Source of the DNA: Rusavskia elegans
Lineage: Eukaryota > Ascomycota > Lecanoromycetes > Teloschistales > Teloschistaceae
Assembly (NCBI GenBank): GCA_011316305.1
Contig: SAUG01000056.1
Location: 62,001-126,000, forward strand
Direction of reading: 5' to 3'
DNA length: 64,000 bases
In this document: positions 22,026 to 33,374 of the stretch, piece after piece
Layout of the letters: each line of letters starts with the position of its first letter
Position numbering within the stretch: the stretch's first letter is position 1
Notes under the pieces: model-generated
Seen by the model: the letters and a program-made list of their open reading frames with translations, nothing else
Told to the model about the DNA's origin: nothing
The model's database searches: none
Made by a program: the position numbers and the translations under genes

Positions 22026-22946
22026 ATGCTCTCCAGACAGCTTCTCGCGTTCGCTCCGCTCTTCAGCCTCCTGATGTTCGTCGACCCTGCCACAACCAAA
22101 GATACGCAGCCGGAGTGTCAAGAGCCAGAGCTCTACAACGAAGTCGGTCAGATGACCTTTACCTCCCAGTCGGACAATGCAGGTCTCCCCTAAAGCATCT
22201 CAGCATTTCCTTCAAGGAGTCCCCTCAGGTCTACCAGAACTAATACGTTGGCGTTGTTCTCCAGATCAAGGTTGAACCCAGGAAGATCCGACAGCTATAC
22301 AGTCCAGAAGCGGTGCACTGCTGGAACGAACACCACAACCTGGGCATGAAGGAAGGCCCGTCGTGGAATTGCCACGATCAGAGTATTTCACAGACAAAGT
22401 TCTTCAAGGTGCAATCCGGTGTGGTACGCTGTCTGAGGTGGTGAGTCTTCGTCTTGGGCTGCGGATGTCGATGTCTTCTTCTTACGCTCCATATCCTATC
22501 AGTGCCTCTACTGATATTTGTGTGGCTCCAGTCGTACTCCCAGGACGCAGCTTGATGGAGAATACTTCGACCGTCCCTCTTGCAGGGTGATTATGATATA
22601 CGCTTTCACAGCGGAAGGTCAAGCACGATACCTATCAAAATCCTACATTCGACGGTTGCTGGAGATGCTTGTTGACAAAGTATGGCATGGACTCTGCTTT
22701 GCATTCCCCCTGTTGATGCTCCTCCTGCTGGGTTTTCTTGCCGCGGCAACATTTTTGGGGTTTAGGAATGGAGGCGGGGATAATCTGAGAGGTGCACCAC
22801 CACCACATGCCAGAGAGATCGACTATTATCAGCTGCTGAAGTATCCGCTTGTACAGATATGCCGTGAACGAGGACTCTCTGTTCAAGGCACGAGGCAGGA
22901 TCTTATCCATCGCCTTCAGCAGTACGACGCTGGAAAAAAGATTTGA
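22026..22946 (+). CDS. Predicted signal peptide / membrane protein with C-terminal SAP motif, three exons
   Basis: Exon 1 is 22026-22178, exon 2 22265-22440, exon 3 22532-22946; 247 residues. Intron 2 is canonical (GTGAGT to CAG, 91 nt). Intron 1 only keeps frame with a GC-AG donor at 22179 (GCAGGT); the GT two codons on breaks frame. Its branch site CTAAT and acceptor CCAG are good. Residues 1-25 look like a signal peptide (LLAFAPLFSLLMFV). Six cysteines follow (31, 70, 87, 107, 110, 127), then a transmembrane segment (about 162-187), then a SAP motif (about 208-241: YPLVQICRERGLSVQGTRQD). SAP motifs normally bind DNA in the nucleus, so placing one behind a membrane anchor is odd. A hypothetical product or a recently broken gene are both possible. 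Confidence 0.6.
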
Positions 22947-23481
22947 CAGAGACGGGGCAGGAGGCAAAGACAGGCACCGGGCAGTGCCAAACTTCTGTTG
23001 CCAAATCAAGGTCAAGATAGGAGGAAGATGGGTGAAGAGCAGGTATCAATTTGCGATCGGGTCACTTGGGTATTATTTAGGCCCCGTTTGGATGGTGCAA
23101 CTCATGTACCTCCAACTCGTGCATATACCTCAATCCTCGGCGGGGCCTTTCGTCTGATGATGTAACACTTGTGTTATGATAATAAAAGCTTACATAAGCA
23201 CCCGACCTCGCCTCAAACACTGTCACATCGAATTGGCATTCTGTACCTCAGATACCAGCCTAGACTTCAGATCCATCGTATCCAATACTTAGGTTACTTG
23301 CCTACCAGCGGAACAGATACATCAACTGCCAGCCACACCGGACGCCCTACCAGTGCATCAGCTACAGGCTTTGTGTCCGAGCTTTTATACTCGCCACGAG
23401 CTGGCTTCTTTCACATAGTAAGCTTGGCAAACTCTGTCTCGTGCCCTGCTCCTCCCCACTCCAAGGTGCACATGAGTCATC
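22947..23481. other. Intergenic region
   Basis: No supportable gene. It holds the 3' end of the SAP gene and the upstream region of the 23482 gene. Confidence 0.5.
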
Positions 23482-26400
23482 ATGGCTCGAAGACGCCGAG
23501 GACTCGCAGAAGCCAACGAAGCACCTGTCACAATTGCTAGCCAGACACACCTCGAGGCCTTGAATTCATTAGAGGAGCTACGATCTCGTCAGTGTGTACG
23601 TACACTCAATCTTTGAATCATATCAATCTCGACTCAATACGCTGACAATCAACATGTCGTCTGCAGCTTACATCCTTCCTTGACTCCTGGTTAGACCCTT
23701 TCCCGTCTGAAAACGGAATATCGCGCTTGAAATATATCGAAGAATGGTGTAATAGACGGACAACCGATGCACAGCTAGCACGAGATCGAGCCTATCGAGC
23801 CGAGGAGCGTGACGCATTGCGAAGACGACAGCAGCAAGAGGCGGAGAGGCGCCGGCAGCAAGAGGCGGAGAGACGCCGGCAGCAAGAGGCGGAGAGGCGC
23901 CGGCAGCAAGAGGCGGAGAGGCGCCGGCAGCAAGAGGCGGAGAGACGCCGGCAGCAAGAGGCGGAGAGGCGCCGGCAGCAAGAGGCGGAGAGACGCCGGC
24001 AGCAAGAGGCGGAGAGACGCCGGCAGCAAGAGGCGGAGAGGCGCCGGCAGCAAGAGGCGGAGAGACGCCGGCAGCAAGAGGCGGAGAGACGCCGGCAGCA
24101 AGAGGCGGAGAGGCGCCGGCAGCAAGAGGCGGAGAGACGCCGGCAGCAAGAGGCGGAGAGACGCCGGCAGCAAGAGGCGGAGAGGCGCCGGCAGCAAGAG
24201 GCGGAGAGACGCCGGCAGCAAGAGGCGGAGAGACGCCGGCAGCAAGAGGCGGAGAGGCGCCGGCAGCAAGAGGCGGAGAGACGCCGGCAGCAAGAGGCGG
24301 AGAGACGCCGGCAGCAAGAGGCGGAGAGGCGCCGGCAGCAAGAGGCGGAGAGGCGCCGGCAGCAAGAGGCGGAGAGACGCCGGCAGCAAGAGGCGGAGAG
24401 GCGCCGGCAGCAAGAGGCGGAGAGACGCCGGCAGCAAGAGGCGGAGAGACTTCGAGAAGAGGAGGAAACACATCAACAGCAGGAGGAGGCTGAGAGACTT
24501 CGAGAGCGGGAGGAGGAGAGACTTCGAGAAGAGGAGGAAACACGTCAACAGCAGGAGGAGGCTGAGAGACTTCGAGAAGAGGAGGAAACACATCAACAGC
24601 AGGAGGAGGCTGAGAGACTTCGGGAACAAGACAAGGCGGCGGAGAGACGAGAGCGGGATGCCGAGATACTTCGACAACGAGAAGAGCCTGGACCATCGGG
24701 CCCTGCACCACAGCAAGTTGATGAGACAGGGAAAAGCAGGAGTGGCAATAGCTCACAAGAAGCCAACGAAGAAGGGGACAGCCGAGGTAGTAGTAGCCTA
24801 TTAGAAGATTCAGTTGGAGACAATGCCTCAGCAGCCAATAATGGAGGGAAGAACAGCAGCTCAGACAACAGTGGAGCCAACACTAGCCAAAGAGGCGGTG
24901 GTCCCAATAGCGAACCCCGACGAACCGATAGAGACGGAATATCTAAGCTGCTTCATGCTGCGGGCCTGCCGGAGAGCAACAATCATCGGAAAGAAGTCTC
25001 GCAAGGGCTGCATCCACCCCGTACACCCAATCCGCATCCATACCCTGTCGTCGGCTTGGGTTTGGCAACACCATCACCAACTCCCATGCTTTCTAGCAAC
25101 AAGAGACAACGCGCACCAGCTCTTCTGCCTCTGACCTCGGTTTTATCTGGTAAAGATGTGATACAGCGAACAATGGGGCTATTGAAGAGTGGTCCCGATG
25201 GTCATGAACTCGGTCCTGACAAAGCAAAGCGCGTATGCGAATTGTTCGAATCTCTATTCAGTGTCAAAGCATGGTGGGAACTTCATTGCTGCATGACGAG
25301 CTACGTCGAGGCATCGGGTTTTTGCAAGGCGGAGACGCAAGAGGAATCCGACCGGCATGACAGTATCGTCAGCCTCGCTTCCAGCGATTATAGTAGCGGC
25401 GTGGATTGTAGCTCCAGTCCCGGTCCTGGACAACATTACCTGAAGGATTTCGTGCAACAGTGGCGGTCATTGCGGCACTTTTCGAACAACACTCTTAAAC
25501 CAGGTCTGACTACTATGAAGAAGATGAGATATGAAGAGCATCTATATGTTTACTGGCGCAGGCTGCTCCAGGTATGGACGAGTTATCATATTCCTCGCGA
25601 CGAATACAGTAAGGGTGACGTTGAGGACGATGAGCCAGGGTTCGAGCTCGATCATTCCCCGGACGAGGCTGACCATCTGATGAGGATTCTTCACCAACTG
25701 TTGGAGGAACGGAAGTATGAGCTGGGCATTACGCAGCCTCATACTGAAATTGCACATACATCTATGCTACTAAAGCGATTGGTCGCCCCGTTACTTGGCT
25801 TCCGAGTAGCAGACAACAACTTCGACCAGCTTTTCAGCAATACACTGTCAAATGGTAAATCGGTATATTGCCTTACCAGACATCTTGGACCGGGTGCGAT
25901 AGCAATTGTGCGGAAGGGAATGTGAGCAATTCCTCTTCGTCTACAGCACTTGTAACCTACTGATCTCTCTTAGTCTCCGGATCATTGGCCCTAAGCTGCT
26001 TACTCACAGCCTCCCTCAGCTTACTCGAGACCATCCCTCGCTAAGAACATGCCTGGATGCTGTGAACGAAATCTTCTTGAACCCCTTAAGCGAAGGTAAA
26101 CAGCTGGACTACGAACGTGTTGGCACCTTTCTGCGGATCCGCAGTAAAGATGAGCTCTTCAACTTCTGCGAGGGACATAAAGATGGATTGAGTGGACTAT
26201 TCAGCAGTGGAGGTTCGCCAACGGAGCTGAATATCGAACCGGAGTCTGGTTCACTGGGGGTCGGAACTACCAGCGCTCTTACAGGCGACGTTGAAGAGAC
26301 GTGTACGAATCGTGGACCCGAATGCGACGAAGACGAGGAACCTGTATTCGACATCCGCGAATTGCTCGCCGAAGAAGGAAGAAGAGATGGGACTACCCAA

Positions 26401-26553
26401 TCTAGTGGCACTCGCGACGCCAACGGCACGAGGGGCGCCAGTGGTCAAAGAGATGGGCCGACGACGCCGCCAACCACAAGGCGAAAGCGAAGTCGTGATG
26501 CTGATGGTGCAACGCCGGAAAGCCCTTCGAAGCGTAGAGGAAGAGGTAGTTAG
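23482..26553 (+). CDS. Orphan protein with a giant RRQQEAER repeat and basic tail, three exons
   Basis: Exon 1 is 23482-23595 (MARRRRGLAEANEAPV), intron 71 nt (GTACGT, GCTGAC branch, CAG), exon 2 23667-25921, intron 25922-25973 (52 nt, GTGAGC to TAG), exon 3 25974-26553; 982 residues. Residues about 92-300 are 26 copies of RRQQEAER, predicted as a single charged alpha helix or coiled coil. Glu/Gln modules (LREEEETHQQQEEAE) follow to about 365, then an acidic/Ser linker and a folded region (from about 530: DVIQRTMGLLKSGPDGHELG). The C-terminus is disordered with basic clusters (RRKRSRD, SKRRGRGS), suggesting nuclear location. No family is recognised. Confidence 0.8.
23827..24450 (+). repeat. 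24-bp coding minisatellite (26 copies) with 72-bp higher-order period
   Basis: Unit AGGCGCCGGCAGCAAGAGGC plus four bases, encoding RRQQEAER. Units differ only by a silent AGG or AGA in one arginine codon. In order the variants read G A G G A G, then AAG five times, then a short irregular end. The AAG triplet shows that blocks of three units were copied together. Confidence 0.9.
24449..24645 (+). repeat. Second, longer Glu/Gln coding repeat
   Basis: Partial copies of a module of roughly 66 bp, beginning GAGAGACTTCGAGAAGAGGA and encoding LREEEETHQQQEEAER. It is directly joined to the 24-bp array. Confidence 0.8.
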
Positions 26554-27630
26554 TGTGAAAAACCCATCTCAGCTTTGACGGTGGCCAACAACGACCTACC
26601 GTTGGTTGTGCGTGGCAGAGAGCAACAACCATCTCTTGCTGCAAAGTTGCGTAGTACTCTTGGCCACGGAACGTCATGATTTCGATCTGGATTTAAGGGT
26701 AGGCTTCCCAGGAAATCCTCTACCGCATACTGCAGCTTTCTGACATGGTTCTCTACATAACGACTCTCCGATTGGAGATTACGGTTGCTCGGCCGTGGAT
26801 ACCTGACCCGGCACATACTCTTTCTTGGAGCACTTCAACCTATTTTTATTCATACTCTGTCACAATCTATGCGCACTTACATAACTGAGTCCCCGAGCAG
26901 GGATCTTTGTTGGTCCTCCCTACAACCATGGGTACCTGGTCTTACTCTCGGGGCTTAGACTCCGTCACTATTCCTATTTCGACTGCATACCCCTAAGGTA
27001 AGTAAGGTAGGCTGTTCCCTTCACCTAAACCTCTTTCATCCTCCCATGCCTAGTAAGGTACTTCGAGACCGATCTCGCCTCCAAACGACCACGTCCACCA
27101 GCGAACCTCCAGTCACTGTTACCGCAAGGTAGCCAACCACTACAGATTGCACTACGACTCTTGGACCCCCACACCAGAAGAATACCGCCACAGGCCAGAC
27201 TGCTGTAAACACGATTGTAATCTACCAATGGCAACTTGCAGACGGGTACCTTGCCTATTCCGGGTGGCTATCCGAATGTGTATCGAGATTTTCGTAGCTG
27301 ATTGAAACCACAGGACTCCTCTCATTCCACCACAGTCTATTATTGTCTCTCTTTGACAAATTGAGCTTGCCGTCGGTCTCATCATCATCTCAATCGACCC
27401 TCCACTAGCAGACTGTAGACATTCCCCAGCATCTCATCACCGCCATGACTCTCCCATCTCATCTATCTTTGCTCTGCCCTTATTGTCTTCGCCATCACTC
27501 CTTGTACCCTCATCACTGCTGCTCAGCTCATCTTCACCTTCGTCGTCTTTTTGGCTCACATTTGAGACTTTTCGCTTTCGGATTGGATATCCTTTGGGCC
27601 GAATTCAACTCAACCACTCGACCACTCAAC
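26554..27630. other. Intergenic region
   Basis: No supportable gene. It contains a TAAGGTAAGTAAGGTAGG motif (about 26993-27010). The pyrimidine-rich sequence before 27631 looks like an untranslated leader; an in-frame upstream ATG at 27445 would add 62 residues of poor coding character. Confidence 0.5.
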
Positions 27631-28933
27631 ATGACGCTACCTTACTCCCAACATCACAGCTCCGGCCTAGACCCTGATCTTTTTCTGGCCGACGACGCGT
27701 ACAACTCAACATATGAAGCCATCCACCCATCAGGCAGCCGGTCCGTAGTCTCCAAGCGGTAACGCACCTTTGATGGTGGTGAACCTAGGTTCAATTTCTA
27801 ACACTTCTAGTCTTAATCCTAGCACTCCATCACCCCAAAGTCCGACACCGCTGCCTACCATGCGACCACAGCTGCAACAGCAACAGCTCGCTGTCCTCGC
27901 GGACCCCCCAAACACACCTACTGGAAGACGGCTAAAGGCCAAAGAAGCAGTAAGACCCATTCTCGCCCAAGTCTCCAGACTCTGATACCCTTCAGTGTTC
28001 CCGCTGCAAGAAATTGAAGAAGCGATGCCAAGGTGGTTCACCATGTGGAAGATGTTATTCGGCGCATAAAACCTGTACTTTCGAGTCTTCGTCATCCGGG
28101 GCATCATCAAGCCCCAGTACGGTAGGAGTTAGTCAATCATTCCATCTCGGCCTATTGTTAGTCCAAACCAGATGTCCTTTCACACTCCAGAACCAATGTT
28201 CGCCCCCCGACACGGTCCCAAGATTACCTTCGCCCGAGATCAGCTTGGGGAGTTGATAGCCGGGATAGACAGCATGGCACGAAAGATAGAGAAGCAGGCC
28301 ATCCCACCGGTGGGAAATTCGTCGAAGACTTCGCTGCATGGCAAATAAACAAGGCCAAACGATCGATTGGACGCACGTGCAACGACTACATCCTCGAGCT
28401 CGGCAACGTGTTTGGTTAGGGCCCTGTGGTGACAGCATTCCATTTCCCCGGCTGCTCTCTCAAAGGTCGAAAATGTCTTCGCAGAGTGTCGATGAAGTCA
28501 CATCCACCGTAGGGCCACCGTCAGCTATGATACCCAAAGGATCCGAGGTGCTGGCCAAAGAACGTGCTGAACTTCACCTGTTTGACTTTCCCTCTGGATC
28601 TTTCATCCGAGACCGTGTCTGTGGGGGTTGAAAGATTCATTTTTTGCGTGCAGGTAAATCGCCTGGTCATGCGACAAAGTGGACGCATCGTCGTTGAAAA
28701 GACTGGCAGGAATGTCGGCCAGACTTTCCAACTACGGATTTATCAACCCTTTCCTCTACGACCAGGATACCATCGATACTTTCACCAAGCAACCCTGGGC
28801 AATTATTGAGTCGACGAATTGCTCTGATGGAACCACAACTACAAGAGCAATGGGCATGAAGACGAAAAACGGGGATTGTCGTTCCAGCCTCCAGATAGCA
28901 ACAGGACGTGAGGCCGCGGTGAACTACTCGTGA
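27631..28933 (+). CDS. Zn2Cys6 transcription factor, possibly disrupted downstream
   Basis: Exon 1 is 27631-27758, intron 52 nt (GTAACG, CTAACAC branch, TAG), exon 2 27811-27949, intron 46 nt (GTAAGA to CAG), exon 3 from 27996. Exon 3 opens with a complete binuclear cluster: CSRCKKLKKRC, then QGGSPCGRC, then YSAHKTC, matching C-x2-C-x6-C-x5-C-x2-C-x6-C. This family binds CGG-containing DNA sites and regulates transcription. Downstream, coding-like pieces lie in changing frames: a stretch from about 28172 (MSFHTPEPMFAPRHG), one ending near 28420 (KFVEDFAAWQINKAKRS), 28475-28631, and 28706-28933 (RLSNYGFINPFLYDQ). Some joins could be introns; the shift near 28300 looks like an indel, so a decaying gene is possible. 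Confidence 0.55.
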
Positions 28934-29340
28934 CCAATTTTGATCCACGGGCCATCAAATGATTAACTCATAATACGAATTCAGTCACTCATCGTCGACC
29001 CAGCCTTTCTCGTCCAGACCGCTCTTGTGGATGCCTCTGATTCCGCCGGAGTATGCAGGGTCGGATGCGGGTAAGCGTCAGTTCAGACGAAATGCTCCGA
29101 CTGTGCATCCGCTACCTCTCTATATGTTGAACACTTTCATCCTTCATCTCCTTCTGTCTCTTCAAGCCTCTCTACCTCTTCCTTCCTTCCGTTCATACTC
29201 TCCTTTCGAACTCCAGTGTTCTCAAGATACATTCTCTATCAAGTGAGATCAAGCCACCTCCTCCATCCCCATCATTCACACCATCCACACTGTCCACAAA
29301 CCCAGATCATCAAGATCCTACAAATACCTCTGGAGATCCA
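28934..29340. other. Short intergenic or leader sequence
   Basis: The frame of the following gene is open upstream of its ATG for at least 100 bp (DHQDPTNTSGDP), so an upstream exon is possible; no ATG was found in it. Confidence 0.4.
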
Positions 29341-30967
29341 ATGTCTCAAAAGCGATGGGACGAGTACAAGGAGCTCGCAGCCTATGTCGCCGCACCAGTT
29401 AACAACAACATTCCCCACATTCCTGCAGAGTTCCCAGAGCTACGAGCAACCGTCGATGAAAACATACCACCGCTGCGTGAAGACCCTTCCGAGAGCATGT
29501 CAGCTGAGGACCACGACAAAGACTGGATCATGCAGCAGGCTGAATCGACAAATATTACTGCGCACGACTTTCAATTCACTCCAGTCGACCATGTCAGTAC
29601 CTCCCACCTTTGCCGTGTCGTCGTGCTATGCCCTGACAGTGTACTGACTGATGCCTGTATAGGTGACTGTCCCAGATCGTGTCGTGGCCACTACTACCAA
29701 GCTCCCCTCCGCAGGCTCTACAGCTCCTTCGTATGATGGCTTGAGCAGTGGAATTTTGGATCCTCACTTGGTATCCCGCGCTCCTGAGACCCCTACTCAG
29801 AATGGCCGAGCAGATCCTCCTGACGCCGCCGGTACTTTTGAGGATCCTGCCCATGATCCTCAGGCTCTTCCTCCTTTCTCCAATGAGGCTATATCCGTCC
29901 ATTCCAATGGTGCTGGAGGATATCCTTTCACTCCTGCTGGCGACGTCGCTCTTGGTGAGCTTGCTAATGGTGAGGACATCCTTCACGACAACTTCTATCA
30001 TGACAGCTCGCATCACAATACCTTCAGCCAAGAGGACTTTCTTGACACCCTCTTCGCCGCCGACATCCTTCAGTCAATAGCCAACGACAACGGACCTTCC
30101 GCCACCCGTCATACTCCAGACTCTCCCACCGGAAGCAATCCCTTCGAACACTCTTCCAACCCTCCTACCACTGGAATCGCAAACACTGGGTTTGTCTTCG
30201 GAAACCATTCACTGGCGAACACATCCTTTGATTTCGATTTCGATTTCGATGCCGATTTCGATGCTTTCATCGGGGCTCCGAACCTCGCTTCCTATATGGC
30301 CAGCCGCCAGGAACTGTCGTTTGATGGCTTTGCGAACTTTCGGGATGAGGATACGGATGTTGCGATGGGTGCGACTATGGATCCTGCGGACCTGGATTAC
30401 AACAATAACAGTGCTGCATTCACTCCCCTCACATACGCATATCAACAGCAAAACAACGACAACGACAACGACACTACCGCCACGCCATCTCCAATCGACC
30501 TCTTCTTGGAGCGCGAATCGCCTTTCATCTTCGGCAACACGGCGAATCGATCTACGAACTTCGTGCCGAGGGTTGAGCTGCCACCCACTCCGTTCACACC
30601 CTTGAGTCCCAGTCTCAAACGTAGACGCTCGGACTCATCCCCCATCTCCTCTGCTACTCTTCCCAACCGTCGCCGCACATACCGCCGTCTCGCACCCGCC
30701 CCAGCACCTGCACTCGGCTTAGCTCCCTCACTCTCATCATTCTCGACTACCACCTCACTCACCACCGTCACGCTCTTAGCTCGCTTTACACGGTTTCTGG
30801 AAGAAACGGGTATCCCGCCTGCGGCGCTGAGCCAGGTATTGCAGGATATTGTCCTATACCCACAGGTGCCGCTTACGAAGAGGAGCTATAGGGATATATT
30901 GGGGGATGGGAGGGTGGTGGTGGTGGAGGGGTTGGAGAGGGAGGAGATTAGTGTGTGGGTTGAATGA
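29341..30967 (+). CDS. Predicted nuclear acidic protein, two exons
   Basis: Exon 1 is 29341-29592 (MSQKRWDEYKELAAYVAAPV), intron 29593-29662 (70 nt, GTCAGT donor, ACTGAC branch, TAG acceptor), exon 2 29663-30967; phase 0, 518 residues. The protein is Ser/Pro/Asp-rich and mostly disordered, with an alternating FDFDFDFD patch (about 275), an Asn/Asp run, and basic clusters (SLKRRRSD, PNRRRTYRR) that suggest nuclear import. The C-terminus looks folded (LLARFTRFLEETGIPPAALS, then YRDILGD). Acidic aromatic patches with a basic region are known from transcription activators, so a regulator role is a guess. It lies directly after the Zn2Cys6 gene on the same strand. Confidence 0.7.
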
Positions 30968-31055
30968 TGTTTGTGAGGGGAGGGGAGAGGGGAGACGGAC
31001 ATGGGCATGGCAATGGACATGGACATGGAGGTGAAGATGGATAATGGTGAAGATG

Positions 31056-31077
31056 GAGGATGATGATGATGATGATA

Positions 31078-31148
<71 letters not shown>
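31056..31148. repeat. (GAT)n trinucleotide microsatellite
   Basis: About 28 GATGAT units with one ATA interruption, in the 3' flank of the 29341-30967 gene. The His-, Ser- and Ile-only frames on the - strand are artefacts of it. Confidence 0.9.
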
Positions 31149-31149
<1 letters not shown>

Positions 31150-33374
31150 GGGATGATGACGAATGAGAGATGACGAATGGGATACAACAGTACGGCAATA
31201 AACGGTATGAATACACTTGGACATTTGGTTGGCGTTTTGGTTCCACTTTTCCTATTTCCCTGGGGATGCATATATGGAATAACGATTAACGAAACGAAGT
31301 ACTATTCTATAGTCCCAGTTACAGTCGAATATTGTACCGAATATGGATATATACATTCAGTAAGGTATACAGACCCCTAATCGATTTCCTAATCCTAATC
31401 CCGCTATCTTAAAATCGGTATACCCTATTATATTCTTATATATCAGATATATATATCCGAAAAACTACGATTCGTGTCTTCTTATTACTATACTATATCG
31501 CTGCAGTTCCTCTCGTCCGACATGCGGTTTTGATTGTTATTAAAGTCAAGTACACTCCCTTCCACAACCCCTTTCGTCCCCCTTTCCCTCCAGCTTGGTT
31601 CGATTAATAGCGTTGGGTTTAATAGTAAGGGATTGATAGTGGGGAGTGGGGGCTGGAAGAGGGAACGGGGAAGGGGAAAAGCGATAGAAAATAGGAAAGT
31701 AATTAGGCAAAGGGCAAGGGGTCGAAAGTGAAAAGGGATTAGGAAGGAGGTTTAGGAAAGGGATTGCGGATATAGATTTTATCTGATCAGTATAATATAT
31801 ATTATTGGAAGTTTTTGATATAGTAAGCTTTAGGGAGTTGAAGTCTGCTGTACTTGGGTTTGGAACGAGGATTTTATAGCCGTAGCATGGAGATGGGACT
31901 GGAAACGGCGACAGGACTAGGAACAGCGATAGTATTTGGGATTCTCTGGCGAATAAAGTTCAACCAGGAAGATTCTTTGAGATGGAAGCTGTTGGGATCG
32001 TCTGATCTGTAAAGTTGGACTGTTGAAGATCTTTCTCTGTACGGCTCCTTGGTTACGTTGTCCTTGCGGCTGTCCCGTTACGTCGTCTTTATCGCTGCCC
32101 TAATATTGCGGTAAAGAATAGTATAGTAGCTTTGGCAGTGGGACCAGGAATAGTGCTAGCACTTGGAGTTGTCTGATTAGTAGACTCGACTCGTCGAAGT
32201 GGTAGCTTCTTGGGATTGTCTCATCTATATAGTTGGTATGCTGTCGACCTTTTGAGGTGGCAGCGTCTTCTTTGCGTTATCTCTTGCTGCTACCTTTGGG
32301 TCTCTCCGTCGAAGATCGAATAATGTCTTTGGCCAAGGGACTAGAAACGGCGCTGGCGCTTTGGCATTTGGGATTGTTTGATGAACGTAGCTGGACTGTT
32401 GGAGAATTTCCTCAATAGAGGCTTCTCGGTCACGTCAATTCCACTGCTGTCCTCGAGTTTGGCTAGATGCACCGACGGTTTTGGCGGTAGGACTACAGAC
32501 GGCGGTAGCACTTGGAACTGTCTGGTCAGTACAGTAGGATAGCTAGGGATCTAGGTGGTATATTCCCAGAATTATCTAATCAACAAGGTCGATTTACCGA
32601 AGATCTTTTTTATTAGCAGCTTTTTGACTGCGTCGTTCCCGCTGTGTACAGATAGGTGATGATACCTCTGGACCCTGCCATTGGAGTTAAAAAAAACTTT
32701 GGCTTGCAGAGCTGTTGTTTGACAGTAATGGGGCCCTATAACTACGTTCGGCCTATTGTCTTTTTATTAGGGTATTACTTTCCTCTTGCTCTTTTTTAAG
32801 ATAGATTGCTCGCTCGTACTCCAGCTACCTTTTTAATATATCGGCCAGGTCTTCGGTATTGTTTTTAACAAGCGATTGTATAAGATCCGAGGCCGCAGGA
32901 AGAGAGTCCGTAGCGACCTTCCTTTACAGGCAGTTTCTGGAGCTTAAAAAGGGCTGCGGGATCGAGATTACTAGGTAAAAGTTTGCGACGTTTGGACCGA
33001 GACCGTTGCCGCGAAGAAATAGCTTCCGGTATATCGGCTAACGATATCGTATATTTGATTCGCGGGTTAACTACGGTTCTTTCGAAGTATATTCACCTTG
33101 GAGAGTGAATCTATAACTCGGTTTAAAAATTTCGCAGAACTAGCAGATTTCAATAATAACGTATTATAAATCGATTTGATATAATAATAATAGCTTGATA
33201 TTTTTATATAGATGAAAAACTCTTCTATAAACAAGCGAACAAAGCTGAACGCTAGACCTAATCGGGCAACGAATCCCGCAAGGCCAATAAACCGCGGTTG
33301 ACGGAGCTTAATCAACGTATTAGTCAGCCGGTACCATCGACCAGTACCTGTATATCTACTAAATTCTATATAAA
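31149..33374. other. Right boundary: graded transition to RIP-mutated DNA with decayed internal repeats
   Basis: Composition falls gradually rather than at one point. Between 31880 and 32530 a motif of the type TTTGG-x-GGGACTAGAAACGGCG followed by ATTTGGGATTGTCTGAT recurs four times at about 31886, 32130, 32325 and 32478, so this is an old degenerate repeat. From about 32760 stops are frequent. No gene is supportable. Confidence 0.55.

Noticed and set aside
23668..24804. Long overlapping frames through the 24-bp array (SPPLAAGA, LRLLLPA and SKRRRDAG types)
   Set aside because: They exist only because the 24-bp unit lacks stops in these frames; the RRQQEAER frame joins real exons at both ends.
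30854..31271. His-, Ser- and Ile-homopolymer frames on the - strand
   Set aside because: They are translations of the (GAT)n microsatellite.
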